From the NCBI GenBank assembly GCA_023375785.1, contig SZWC01025352.1, positions 4,243 through 33,820 of the forward strand: 29,578 nucleotides of DNA. The letters run 5' to 3'. Below, piece after piece: positions 1-9,345 of the stretch. Both the position numbers and the translations under genes were made by a program. Below the pieces are notes generated by a model. That model had not been told where the DNA came from and made no database searches. It saw nothing but the letters and a program-made list of their open reading frames with translations. Every line of letters begins with the position of its first letter. The first letter of the stretch is position 1. This DNA is from Penium margaritaceum (lineage: Eukaryota; Streptophyta; Zygnematophyceae; Desmidiales; Peniaceae).

Positions 1-27
1 CCCCCCCCCCCCCCCCCCCCCCCCCCC
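1..27. repeat. poly-C run at the window edge
   Basis: Twenty-seven consecutive C bases open the window and run straight into the decayed chromodomain-coding end of the minus-strand gypsy element. Homopolymers of this length at a sequence edge often mark a contig end or a stalled read. A genuine G-tract insertion cannot be excluded. Confidence 0.9.
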
Positions 28-535
28 GTCGGAGGCGCGACGTCCCGACGCGCCTGAGGTACTCTTAGAGAACAGCGTTGGTACCCCCAACGTGGAAGTT
101 GGCCTCAGGCTCCCAAGAGTTGTGCTCCGCCGGGTACCCCTTCCACTACACCAGAAACTCACGCCGACGTCCTCTCTGACGGTTTGTTAGAATCTTGTCC
201 ACCTCGAACGCCTCACTAACTTCAACCTGGACAGCAGGAGGTGGAGCTGTCACGCGACTATAGAAGAATGTGTTGGGGTCGCAGTAGGCACAAAGCAAGG
301 AGATGTGGAATACCGAATGGATGGTGTAGTGAGCTTGCAGCTCCAGCTTGTATGATACAGCCGACCGCTTCTCCAGAATGCAAAACGGACGGACCCATCG
401 TGGTTTTAGCTTGGGACTCCCAACTCCCATCAGCTGTAGGCTAGCAGAGTTCAGCATCACCTGATCTCCCACTTGGAACTCCTCCTCGAAGCGATGCTTA
501 TGAGCCTGCCGCTTCTGCTGCTTTTGTGCCTTCAA
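28..535 (-). pseudogene. Gypsy integrase C-terminal (GPY/F-like) domain plus chromodomain, broken
   Basis: This is the end of the gypsy pol product. The first part (535 to about 300) shows the integrase C-terminal module: a basic start, VGDQVML, then KPRWVRPF where families usually have a G-P-F core, then HSVFHISLL. The second part resembles a chromodomain, with FEVDKIL, an RRGRRREFLV strand, then W-K-G-Y and SWEPEANF, and a decayed L..YLRR helix. Chromodomains of this class are thought to steer integration to methylated-histone chromatin. A TAG follows EFLV (near 145) and a second stop lies near 80. The product is not functional, but the fold signature is clear. Confidence 0.85.
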
Positions 536-586
536 CAGTCGTTATCGCACCACATCACAAGTGGTGGAAAATCCTTTAGCAATCTG

Positions 587-1342
587 CTACACAGCCGGAA
601 GAGATGTTGTTGTAGTAAGAGCGGCTGGGCTCAGTGGCTGGTGGCCATAAACCACTTCAAACGGTGACTTTCCTGTTGATGCTGACACCGCTGAGTTGTA
701 GGCAAACTCTGTCACTCCGAGATTCTCCTCCAAACCCTCTCCATCCGATGGGAACATGCTCCACAATAGCTGCTCCAATGTCTGGTTCGTGCACTCTATC
801 TTCCCAACGTTCTGTGGGTGATATGTTGTGGTTAGGTGCACTCGCGTGACCAGCTTCTCCATGAGATATCTCTAGAATCGCAAAGTGAATCGTGGATCGC
901 GATCTGAGACCACCGACTGCGGCACTCCATGCAACTTGATGACATGACTGAGTTGGAGTTGAGATTTCTTTGCAGTCGTGATACTCACATGGCATGCGAT
1001 GAAGTGTGCCATCTTGGCGAACCGGTCCACCACCACCAACACCATGTTGTTACCCTGCTGCGTCTCCGGCAACCCACCAATGAAGTCGAGCGAGATGTCT
1101 GTCCATGGCCTCTCAGGTACAAGCAATGGTTGCAGCTCCCCTGGTGGCTTGGTCCTCCGCGCCTTGATGCGTTTGCACACATCGCAGCTGCTCACAAACC
1201 TCTTGCAATCAGTTGCCATTGACGACCACCAGTATTGGCGTGCCAAGGCTTTGAGCGTCTTGTCGAAGCCAAAGTGACCCGAGTAATGGGTGTCATGCGC
1301 CTCCTCCAGCAACAACTGCTTCAATGGCGCATAGTCCGGCAC
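587..1342 (-). pseudogene. Gypsy integrase: zinc-binding and catalytic core, broken
   Basis: The integrase inserts the cDNA into host DNA. The N-terminal HHCC zinc module is visible (histidines in AHDTHYSGHFG, then CKRF..CDVC). The DDE core follows: first Asp in TDISLDF, second in VSDRDPRF, and Glu in GKIECTNQTLEQ, all retained. The reading frame is broken at about 870 by TAG, where related elements have Trp (RF-W); this fits a TGG-to-TAG change. Downstream text (FAYNSAV, GKSPFEVVYGHQPLSP) is typical of chromovirus integrases. Confident family call; inactive because of the stop. Confidence 0.9.
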
Positions 1343-1384
1343 GGCAATCCTCCGCTCCTGCCCCCTTTGCCAATATACTCCATC

Positions 1385-2696
1385 CTATGGGGTGTCTTTC
1401 AGCGCACCACATGTGAACTCACTGTCCACGCCATAGCCGTGCTTGGACAGGCTATGCATGACTGGAGATCCCATTAGCACTGAGATGGTATTAAGGCTCA
1501 AATCCGACCTCCGTGATAGAGGATCCGACAGGTTCACCTTCCCAGGCTTGTACTGGATCTCGTAGTTGAAACTCCCTTCCAAGAACTCCATCCAGCGAGT
1601 CTGTTCGTGACTAAGATTTGGCTGCATCTTCAGGTAATTCAAGGAACAGTGATCCGTGAAGACCACGCAGCGTCGCGACTTGAGGTAGCACCTCCAGTGC
1701 TTGAACGCATGGATCACCGCCAGCATCTCCTTCTCATGGATTGTGTAGTTCAGCTCCGCCCCTCGCAACTTGCGAGAAGCATACGCAATCGGTTGCGGCC
1801 CCTTTTCGTGATCCTGCATCAGTATCGTCCCAATGGCATAGTTGCATGCGTCCATCGCCATGACGTACTCTTTGGATGAATCCGGATGCACCAGAACCGG
1901 AGCGTCACACATTGTAGCCTTGAGCTCCTCAAAGCTCTTCTGCTCCTGATTACCCCATTCCCACTGGCGATCCTTCCTCAGTAGCTGAGTCAATGGCGCA
2001 CCTTTCTCTACGTAAGCCCGGATGAATTTCTGGTAGTAGTTGACAAACCCCAGGAAGACCTGGATGTCACGCACACACTTCAGTGTCAGCCACTTCTTCA
2101 CTGCTTCCACCTTCTTTGGGTCCATGTGGAGGCCCTTGCCGCTCACGATGTGCCCAAGGAACTCCACCTCTCATTTCTTGAACTCACACTTGGAGAGCTT
2201 TGCAAACATCTTCTCTTTCCGAAGAATGTCCAGTACCTACCAAAGATGTTGCTCACGCTCTTCGCGAGTTCGAGAGCAGATGAGGATGTCGTCGAGGAAC
2301 ACCATCATGAACGGGTCCAAGTGAGGGTGGAAGATTCTGTTTATGAGGCTCATGAATGTTGCAGGAGCGTTAGTCAACCCAAACGGTATCACGAGGTATT
2401 CGAAATGGCCGTACCGCGTCCAAAATGCCGTCTTCTCCACATCCCGCTCTACAATCTGGATCTGATGGTACCCCGAGCGTAAGTCAATCTTGCTAAAGTA
2501 TTGCGCTCCCCTCAGCTGGTCAAACAACTCCTTGACCCTTGGCAGCGGGTACCGGTTCTTGATCTTTACATTGTTCAGTGCGCGATAGTCCACGCACATT
2601 CACAGCCCCCCCGTCTTTTTCTTCACAAAGAGGACCGGTGTATGGTAGGGTGACACCGACGGTCTGATGAACCCTTGCCCTGTCAGCTCCTCCAAC
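1385..2696 (-). pseudogene. Gypsy reverse transcriptase (distal part) and RNase H, broken
   Basis: RT and RNase H copy element RNA into DNA. The RT part (2696 to about 1990) runs [50 protein letters not shown], then the catalytic F-L-D-D box (aspartates at 2288-2293). The RNase H part starts near 1900 with AMDACNYAIG (Asp near 1852), then HEKEMLAVIHA, FTDHCSLNYL and KPGKVNLSDPLSRR, normally D-A-L-S-R. In-frame TGA lies before MCVDYR (2600), TAG near 2234 and TGA near 2172, at places where relatives carry Arg or Gln. The active-site aspartates survive. The first third of RT lies across the 989-bp insertion at 3686-3868. Confidence 0.92.
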
Positions 2697-3685
2697 TGCC
2701 AGGATGAGATATGCGTGGATGCGGTCCCAACGTTGGTCTGATAGACTCTATTGGTTCACGTCTACTGTTTTGAGCGTATCTGATACTGGTCGTGAGCTTT
2801 CTGGTCGCCTCACGCTATGTGAGCAGGAATGTAGATACAGTCAGTTTTGCGAAGGGAATAACTTCGTTTTGCGTTAGTTTTTGAGCATGCACATGATCCA
2901 AAATTTTATAGGGCTAGTAATGAGCTTTCCAACGCATTAAACCGCGCGCGATTCGGCCAAGCGTAGCCCAAGTTATGCTTGTCGAAGCGTAGGTTTCACC
3001 CACCACAAAAACGCCTAACGCCTCCATGGTGCGCACACGTCGTGGCGCCTTCCTTCACGTGCGAAGCGCCTTTCCCAAGGCGCAGATTCTCTGGCACGTG
3101 GTGTAGGCGTCTCCTGCACTGTTTTCACGCACCCTACCCACTTTTGGATCGAGTTTGGTGATGGGGTGTGACGAGGTTCGAAACCTGTCCGCGGACATGC
3201 AGTCTATATTTTGACCAAGTCCCCAAGTAACAAAACACACTACTGAGTTTCGGACGCCGAGCCATGATTTTGGCTAAGTCCCTCAGTAACAACCTGCACT
3301 AGTGGATCCGGTGGATGATCCACTTGATCAGGCGGATCATCCACCGGACGCCTCGACAGGCCGATCGGAGCAATTTCTCCAGATGGTGCTTTTGTTACTC
3401 AGTCCGGTTGATTATCTACTGGATTTCGAGTCGCAGCCGGCTCCCAGAGCCGCTGCGCATACCCCAACTTTGGAAGGCCATATCTCCCTGGATACTTGTC
3501 CGATTCCGGCAAAACAACTTCCACCGGATTCAGCAACTTGTCAAATTTAGGGGGAAATCCTTCGTTTTAAGATCCAAGAAATTCTGGAGTCTCCAGATCC
3601 GCCGGCGCGGAGTTTCCACTTTCTGGCGGCTCGTCAGCGCCTCCCGGCGCCGCACTTGGGCATGCGGAGGGGCAAAATTTCAACA
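2697..3685. mobile_element. Solo LTR-like insertion inside gypsy RT
   Basis: A 989-bp segment splits the conserved RT motif LGELK..QLEELTEQG. It begins TGCC and ends AACA, so it has the TG...CA termini of an LTR on either strand. It is flanked by CCAAC (2692-2696) and CCAAT (3686-3690), a 5-bp target-site duplication with one mismatch. No coding motif is visible inside. Read from the right it starts TGTTG, like other LTRs in this window, so minus orientation is slightly favoured. I see no second copy in the window. The insertion is clear from the disrupted RT; the solo-LTR identity is inferred from its ends and TSD. Confidence 0.72.
3307..3348. repeat. Perfect 15-bp inverted repeat (hairpin) inside the solo LTR
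   Basis: TCCGGTGGATGATCC at 3307-3321 and its exact reverse complement at 3334-3348 flank a 12-base loop. It lies near the middle to right of the LTR-like insertion. Function unknown; LTR hairpins can act in transcription or RNA folding. Confidence 0.85.
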
Positions 3686-3868
3686 CCAATTGCATCTTCA
3701 GCTCACCCAGCGCGTTAACGCTCATTTGATAAGAAGCCCGCACCGGTGGAGTTGCTCTCAGAACCAGATCAATCTTATGGTCGATGTCCCGCTTTGGTGG
3801 TAAACCCTTTGGCAGCTCAGCAGGAAACACGTCACCGTAACTGTCTAACACTCCCTTGATGCCTTCCG
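3567..3868 (-). pseudogene. Gypsy RT N-terminal part, cut by the insertion
   Basis: Minus-strand coding from about 3868 to 3686 gives VLDSYGDVFPAELP, KGLPPKRDIDHKIDL and SVNALGELKMQL. This is the conserved linker that enters RT in chromoviruses (DVFP..LP..LPP..R.IDH). After QL the family sequence stops and insertion DNA begins, although an open frame continues by chance to 3567. The frame differs from the protease frame upstream, so a frameshift lies near 3860. It continues in homology at 2696 on the far side of the insertion. Confidence 0.88.
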
Positions 3869-4577
3869 AAAGCTGCAGGTGCTTTCTGCTGCTCGCCCTT
3901 TTGTTGCTTTGCTTCTATTGCCAACACTTCCACCTCTTCAGCTGTTGCCTGTTGCCGCACCCATACAAGGTACAGTTGGTCCCCCTTGTGTTGACAACAC
4001 TTCAGCTGCACGTAACTCAACTGCGGCACCTTGCCTGCCTTGGAGTCCTTCTTTGCCCACAACGGCAAAGCAATTTGCTCCTCGCATTTCTTCACTTTCA
4101 CCTGGCTGCGCATCCAATCCACAGTAGGATTCCACCAGTATAGCCAGTCACGCCCCAAAATAGTGTCGTAGGTGTCCATCGGGTACGTGCGAAAGTTCAC
4201 ATCACACGGCAGCTTGCCCGGACGGATCCTCAGAGGCTTCGGAGGCAGTACGCACTCCAACTCCCCTTGCACCAACTTGGCCGTAATTGGCTTCCCAGGT
4301 AGCCGTGCAAGCCCCAACCTCTTGGCAAGCTCGTCGCTGAAGAAAAAGTGCGACGCGCCGTAGTCCAACAATGCTTTTATCTGCCGGTGAGTCCGGCGCC
4401 CCTCGCCGTTCGCAATACCAGCCGATAATACTTCGGCTTTCAAGAGGATCCCCGGAACGCTCCCGCTTCCTTCACTCCGCAGCAATACACTTGGAAGCTC
4501 CCTAGTTGTCAAAGGACTTTCGGGGCTGGTGTTCGCTGGTGCGGACAAAGCTTTCCCAACAGTTGGCCACCCAACAC
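3832..4577 (-). pseudogene. Gypsy aspartic protease and linker
   Basis: The protease matures the Gag-Pol polyprotein. The active-site loop reads ALLDYGASHFFFSDELA (catalytic Asp codon at 4363-4365). Families have D-S-G or D-T-G; here the residue after Asp is Tyr, which would disturb the active-site hydrogen-bond network. Downstream, DTILGRDWLYWWNPTVDW matches the conserved I-L-G-x-D-W..NP.ID segment of plant gypsy proteases. The domain lies in a different frame from gag, with the switch close to the gag TGA at 4578-4580, so it was reached either by frameshifting or through a mutation. An open frame also extends upstream over the gag end, but there it is only an alternative reading of the zinc knuckle. 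Confidence 0.85.
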
Positions 4578-5504
4578 TCACTGCTGGTTGCCGTTTACCT
4601 TCTGCTTCTTCTTGCAGTCCTTCTTGTGGTGCCCATGCTTCTTGAAGATCCAACAATTCCCACCACGCAGCTTGCTCTGCTGCTGGCCTCCTTGCACTGC
4701 GTCGATCTGCATGGGGTCAGCTGGTTGGTGCTGTGCTCGACATTGAAAAGTCTCGTGCTTCTCACGAAAACCCCCTCGATGATAGCATAGCGCGTCAACA
4801 CGCTCAGCAGTGGCCACCATTGCCTGGAACTCCGTGGTTCCATTGAGTGCCAGTGTGCGCTGAATTTCCCCATTCAACCCGTCATGGTACTTGTCTGCCA
4901 TCTCCGGCTCGCTCATGTTGTCGATCTCCGAGCACAACGCCAAGAAACGGCGTGTGTACTCCTGCACGGAGCCGATCTCCTTCAGTTGCTTCAGCTTGTT
5001 GCGTGCGACCATGGAGGCGTTTTCAAGATCGAACCGTTCTCTGATGGCTTGCTCAAACTGCTCCCACGTTGTCGACACGCGCGCTTCAGCTTGCCCCACG
5101 CCTGGCTGCCACAACACGGCGTGTTGCATCGCTGCGTTCCCACCTCCACCTCAAGTGGCCAGCATGTTCAGCTACCTCCACCACTCCAATATTGCTTCGC
5201 GTAGTAGTGTCACCGCGAATGACACACGCACATCATCGTCCTCTGGAGGGTGACCCAGAGCCCCAAAGTAGCTGTTCATCGCAAACAACCAGGTCCAAAC
5301 GCTCGCACCCTTGACTGAGGGATTGAACGGTTTCGGAGCCTTTGGCTTTGGTCTTGGCGGACTCCTTGGCCGGGCCGCCCCAACCTGTTTAGCGCCACTC
5401 TCGTCCCGCTGGTCAACCATCTGCCGATGGACCCACTCGTTCTCCAACTTGAGGGCTCCCAACTGCTCTACGATCGGCTGCAGGGCCTGCAGCAGATCCC
5501 ACAT
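4578..5504 (-). pseudogene. Gypsy gag (capsid and degenerate zinc knuckle)
   Basis: Gag forms the cytoplasmic virus-like particle and binds genomic RNA. The start codon at 5504 opens MWDLLQALQPIVEQLGAL, followed by a basic, Pro-rich linker and the capsid motif (KGASVWTWLFAMNSYF, LREAILEWWR, then WEQFEQAIRERF, KLKQLKEIGSVQEYTRRFLALC). The frame is constant through 5172-5129 but holds one TAG and one TGA. The zinc knuckle (4614-4655) reads C-W-I-F-x4-H-x4-C: the second Cys of CX2CX4HX4C is Phe. A Lys-rich tail follows and the frame ends in TGA. Confidence 0.88.
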
Positions 5505-5557
5505 TGTTCAATTCATGTGGATAAGGTGGCTCTGTTTTTGTTTGCATTGCTTGACCA

Positions 5558-6174
5558 TGTTGTGACTTGAGTCAACCCGTCCGTTTGTATAGCTTTTTAT
5601 GACCAATCAACAGTGTCCATGCTCCAGCTGGCATCGAAGCATTTGCGGGTGGTAGCTCCACACACCGGCACTTGCTAGAAAGTTACCACGGAGTCTCGAG
5701 GGCTTGCTGGAGTGCTTTGCCATTCTTCTACAATCGCTAGACTTTTCTCGATTTGCTCTTGAGCTTGATTTTCATGTTTTGCATTGTGCATCCACTGATC
5801 AATGCCAAGCTTGCATATGTGACCAGAAATAATATCCGGCTAAAGACTATGCATTTGTACGTTTGGGCGGTGTTGCATTTGGATGCTTATGCTCAGAGTA
5901 AGGCTAGAACAGTGATATTGGGTTGGTTTTCTGACATACTAACACTACAGTGTGTGTCACCCACCGTGTGCCTCAACAGGTGTTTGTGCTATGTGCTTGT
6001 CAGTTGTCATATCTCTCCGCATTACTATGCTATTGGAGCTTATGAGACTTTGCACATCACCTTGGCCTAGCCCTTGATGTTCATTCCACTACTTCCTTAC
6101 TAATGCGCCAGCCGACTGGACATTGTTGCCACGTCAGCAGTAGCAAGGCTAGGATGTTTTATAAAGATTTCTCA
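5558..6174 (+). mobile_element. Ancient decayed solo LTR of the Copia-B family
   Basis: Over its whole 617 bp this segment aligns by eye with the 5' LTR of Copia B (17339-18193). Matches include the start (TGTTGTGACTTG against TGTTGTGATTTG), the middle (AACAGTGATATTGGG; GTTGTCATATCTCTC) and the end (GGCTAGGATG...TTTCTCA). Length agrees with Copia B's LTR once its assembly duplication is removed (about 636 bp). It is flanked by GACCA (5553-5557) and AACCA (6175-6179), a 5-bp TSD with one change. Many differences are CG in Copia B against TG or CA here, e.g. the GC-rich block before the start site. It inserted between gypsy gag and that element's presumed 5' LTR. Confidence 0.8.
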
Positions 6175-6186
6175 AACCAACCAGAC

Positions 6187-6698
6187 TGTAGTTACTCACA
6201 AGGGTGTAAGGGAACTAGAACAGGACTGAGAAAGTGTATGGAGGGGGATCCATATAGGGAGAATTCAATGGAGAGGTCATGGTAGTTTGAGAAATTGGCA
6301 CACAAATATCTAAGAGTGAGTATGCCTAGGAGAGCCAAGATAGAGCACGTCAGTGAGTGTGCAACTGGTGTAGTTAGAGAAGCACGGTGGCTTGAGAGCG
6401 GTGATAGAAGTAATGTAGGTAACAAGGAAACACACACGCTCAACAACAATGCCATGGAATGATGGAGCAACGACTTAGCAAAGAAACCCATAAGACAATG
6501 ATAGATAGGGAGAGCGAGAGCGAGCATGGTTGAAAAGGCCACCCACGTGATAATGTCTGACATCGGACCCTGACCCCACCCATGAGGTCAAGCCTGATAA
6601 TACGGTCTTTAACCCTGTGGCTGATGTTGTATGAGGTAGAACTGATTTTGCTCTAGCCTGGACAAGACTATTCTCTGCCGTTTCACATGGGTGTAACA
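6187..6698 (-). mobile_element. Putative 5' LTR of the gypsy chromovirus
   Basis: On the minus strand this 512-bp stretch starts TGTTACACCC (6698) and can end in ACTACA (6187). Plant chromovirus LTRs commonly start TGTAACACCC or similar. It lies just upstream of gypsy gag once the solo LTR at 5558-6174 is set aside. A CTATATGG box occurs near 6255. No clear primer-binding site follows, and the matching 3' LTR is outside the window, so boundaries are unverified. Confidence 0.45.
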
Positions 6699-7117
6699 AA
6701 ACTGGCATGATCTATGCTAGCTTGTTACTTGACATAGGCCGGCACCTCTTTTCTTTGAAGGCATGCCGTATCCTATGAAAAAAATGATGGAGAAATTCCA
6801 AATGTTTGGTTCACTGGACGGCAAGGAGAGCCCCTCGCCAACCAGTCTTGTGAACAAGAAGCTTTGCAGAAGCTTTCGGTTTGCACAAGGGCGACCGGAT
6901 AGTGCCTCGCACTATCCGGCGGAACAAGATTCCATTGCAAATGTTTGTAATGGGCACGATGTGGCCTGCAATTTTGCAAGAGACATGGCCCAATGAGACT
7001 TTGCAAAGAACCCTCTACATGGCCATTCTCCTTGCAAGGTACCTTACCCTAGCAAGGGGCTCCCAAGGGGCCACTGGTGGACGCTCAAACGCAACCTGCC
7101 CGTCAGAGCCAGCCCAA
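6699..7117. other. Unassigned stretch, no gene seen
   Basis: I see no coding motif, RNA gene or LTR boundary here. Short TTGCAA-type words recur, and one strong hairpin occurs at 6895-6919. It may be an old repeat relic or true intergenic DNA. Confidence 0.6.
6895..6919. repeat. Perfect 11-bp inverted repeat, 3-base loop
   Basis: CCGGATAGTGC (6895-6905), loop CTC, then GCACTATCCGG (6909-6919). Very stable as RNA or cruciform; too short and T-poor for a standard terminator call. Confidence 0.85.
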
Positions 7118-7806
7118 TGTTGTGATGTGAAAAACATGTCTTTATGAAATTTCTGGCAACACCATCAGACAAGAAGGTGTCCAGGGCTGGAAAGAAACCC
7201 TCTCACATGCAAAGACATTTTCCCACCACCTCCCTATCCTCAACAATGCCGGACACTAACTTCACTTTCCATGTGGTTCACTGAGTATACCTGTAATGAG
7301 GTACCCCTGTTTTCTGGCCTATGCAGGGTCTCGCCTGGGTTTCGGGGGTACTCGGGACCTTTCTCCGTTTTTTCGGATATTCTGGGTGGAATTTCGCGAA
7401 GAGGTCCGGCTCGACCCCGACGGATCACGGATGCGGGGACGCGAGGACGCGAGGAGCAAGCGAGCGAGTGCGAGATCCACACGCCAAGGGCGTGTTTTGC
7501 CCGCACCTTTGTGTGGCCTTCCGAACACGCCACGCGAGGGTGGTTTCTCCTCCTCTCGGCGAGTGGCGTACTGGTGACGCCATACGCCGAGGGGTTGTTT
7601 CGACGGACGGCCCTGGCAACGGACACGGTCAACGGTGGCAATAAAACCGGTGACTGCCACCGTGTGATGGTCGCAGTTCTCCGGTGGCATGTACAACAGG
7701 GCGATTGCACCCACCGCCTAGAGCCATACGAGACCAACGCGGCGGCTAGCAGAGAGAGAAGAATGACCGTCAATCTCGACGATCGACGGCCAAGGACTTC
7801 TCGCAC

Positions 7807-7873
7807 AAGGCACTAGGTTCAAATAGGGCACCGAGTTCAAGTGCAAGTAGGGCACCTAGTACAGGTGCAAGTA
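7807..7873 (+). repeat. Short tandem repeat upstream of the Copia A TATA box
   Basis: Two 24-bp copies (GGGCACC-GAGTTCAAGTGC..., 7826-7849, and GGGCACC-TAGTACAGGTGC..., 7850-7873) follow a partial third copy (7807-7825). They are placed about 60-125 bp before the TATA box, where LTR enhancers often sit. AGCTTG-TTATAG-CAAGCT directly after can form a small hairpin. Confidence 0.75.
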
Positions 7874-7933
7874 GCTTGTTATAGCAAGCTAGGAAAGTAG
7901 TAGGCTGAGGGCTAGAACTAGCCGGCCGGACGG

Positions 7934-7940
7934 TATAAAT
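7934..7940 (+). promoter_or_regulatory. TATA box of the Copia A 5' LTR
   Basis: TATAAAT in the context CGGTATAAATACC, about 140 bp before the LTR end, is the best core promoter in this LTR. Confidence 0.7.
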
Positions 7941-8077
7941 ACCCTGTACTCAATTCAATCTCATTAACTTGTATTTTCCAGCTCTGGCTTCCTGACTTCT
8001 CCAAGTCTATCTTTCCGCTGCGACTGTGCTCTCCACACACCAAGGCCAAATCTCTAGAGAGCACCCACTCTCACATC

Positions 8078-8090
8078 TGGTATCAGAGCC
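8078..8090 (+). other. Primer-binding site, initiator tRNA-Met type (Copia A)
   Basis: TGGTATCAGAGCC matches the complement of the 3' end of plant initiator tRNA-Met used by most plant Copia elements. It lies two bases after the LTR end and primes minus-strand DNA synthesis. The leader from 8091 to 8429 shows no other feature. Confidence 0.92.
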
Positions 8091-8429
8091 AGAGCCACGC
8101 GTTAGGCGGAAGCGCTGCCGGAGCACGCCAAACTTCAAGGAGCAAAGGCACGGACTACGCCGGACAACGTCGAGGCTGATCAAGAGGGAGATTGCTGGAC
8201 CAGACTTTGAAGCCAACGCACCAGCCAACCTTTTGAAAAAATTTCTACATTTCCAGAGCGTCCACACGGCCTACCGTGCGTGTGCGGGAGACAACAGATG
8301 ACTCCCACGCACTTTGAAGATGCCAGATTCTCATCTTGGACTGCCAAATTGCTGCCGAATCATTTTTTATTGCTTCCGGAACACTGACAAATCTTTTCGA
8401 AGGATCTCCAGCGGCTAAAATTCCTCTTG

Positions 8430-9345
8430 ATGCCACCCGCGCCACTTCAGGCCGGCGAGCAGTTCTTGAGTTGGGAGCTCAGCTTCCGCATTTGGGCGCA
8501 GGGTGAGGGCCTGTGGATATACAACAACCTTTCGTATGACTCCACCCAGGTTGACCAGCTGTTTGACGATGGTCGCACCGTACACGTCCTTGTTCCCGTC
8601 TCTCCTCCAACCTCTTGCCTGGCTCTAGAGCCGTTTCTCGGCGACTTCACCATTGGCGGCATCATAGAACCTCCAGCCGCGTGTCACGTTCTCACTCGCC
8701 CCGATCGCCTGTCCAACGACATTGAAACCAAGCGGCTGCTACGGGAGTTCAACTCCTTACACATGGGGGAGACCGAGACAGTCACCGCATACTGGCAAAG
8801 GGCTGAGGACATCCTCCGTCGCCTAGGCACCTCTGCTCCACCCTCTCTGGCTGTGCTCCTCACCATCAAGCACGGTACCACCGGCGCATACGCGGACGTC
8901 TTCGTCCACTACGCCCAGGACGTCCTCTCCACCATGGCGGCCGAGGGCACCCTCATGCCCTAGTCATATGAGCTCTTTCTCAGGATTAAGGAAGCTCACC
9001 CGGAGTCCCGTCTCTAGCACACAAAGACCCTCGCATTCCCTGTTGTCGCTTCTGTGGCCGTTGCTTCCCCCGCTGTTGGTACCTCCACCAGCTCCTCACC
9101 GCCGGGGAAGAAGAAGCGCCGCGGTAAGAAGGGCAAGGGTCTGCAGCAGCAGCACTAACAGTAGTAGCAACGATCGATTGGGTTCAGTAGTGGCTCGGTC
9201 TGCCCCAACTGTGGCCAACCAGGGAACGGGTGGTACACGTGCTTGCTGCCAACGGACGAGGCGCGCATCCTCGCCACCATGCTTCGCTAGCGGGAACACC
9301 GTCTCGCCTCTGCCACCTGGCTCTCATTGTCCCTGACGCCTTGAC
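8430..9345 (+). pseudogene. Copia A gag with mutated zinc knuckle
   Basis: Starting at ATG 8430 the frame gives AGEQFLSWELSFRIWAQ, then EFNSLHMGETETVTAYWQRAEDILRRLG, the Copia capsid signature. A TAG at 8961 ends the long open part, but homology continues in frame through a Lys-rich stretch. A glutamine tract follows in which CAG codons alternate with TAA and TAG (about 9148-9175). The knuckle at 9201-9242 reads CPNC-GQPG-N-GWYT-C: the zinc-binding His is Asn (AAC, 9225-9227). Gag of this type packages the element RNA; this copy cannot. Confidence 0.82.

Larger units (their letters stand above)
28..6698 (-). mobile_element. Ty3/gypsy chromovirus, degenerate, 3' end missing, two nested solo LTRs
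   Basis: On the minus strand the order is presumed 5' LTR (6698-6187), gag (5504-4578), protease, RT, RNase H, integrase (to about 587) and chromodomain (to 28). RT before integrase and a chromodomain after the integrase define a chromovirus. The 3' end and 3' LTR lie outside the window. Several nonsense codons and at least two frameshifts show it is dead. Two insertions break it: an LTR-like piece in RT at 2697-3685 and an old solo LTR at 5558-6174. Removing both in the mind leaves an element of ordinary chromovirus size. The assignment is firm; the outer limit at 6698 is tentative. Confidence 0.92.
7118..8075 (+). mobile_element. 5' LTR of Copia A (left boundary uncertain)
   Basis: The right end is well set: CTCTCACA followed two bases later by a tRNA-Met primer-binding site. 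A TATAAAT box at 7934-7940 fits a start site near 7960. The left end is placed at TGTTGTGATG (7118) only because it resembles other LTR starts here. The middle (7380-7640) is CpG-rich. Open frames on both strands between 7240 and 7816 have no protein motif and are not called genes. Confidence 0.55.

Noticed and set aside
1..27. Poly-C as a telomere or functional tract
   Set aside because: No telomeric repeat pattern; a plain homopolymer at a sequence edge beside pol coding sequence is better explained as an assembly or sequencing end.
7240..7816. Opposed open frames of 181 and 188 residues
   Set aside because: They overlap each other in a CpG-rich LTR region, with no recognisable domain; random open frames are expected at this base composition.
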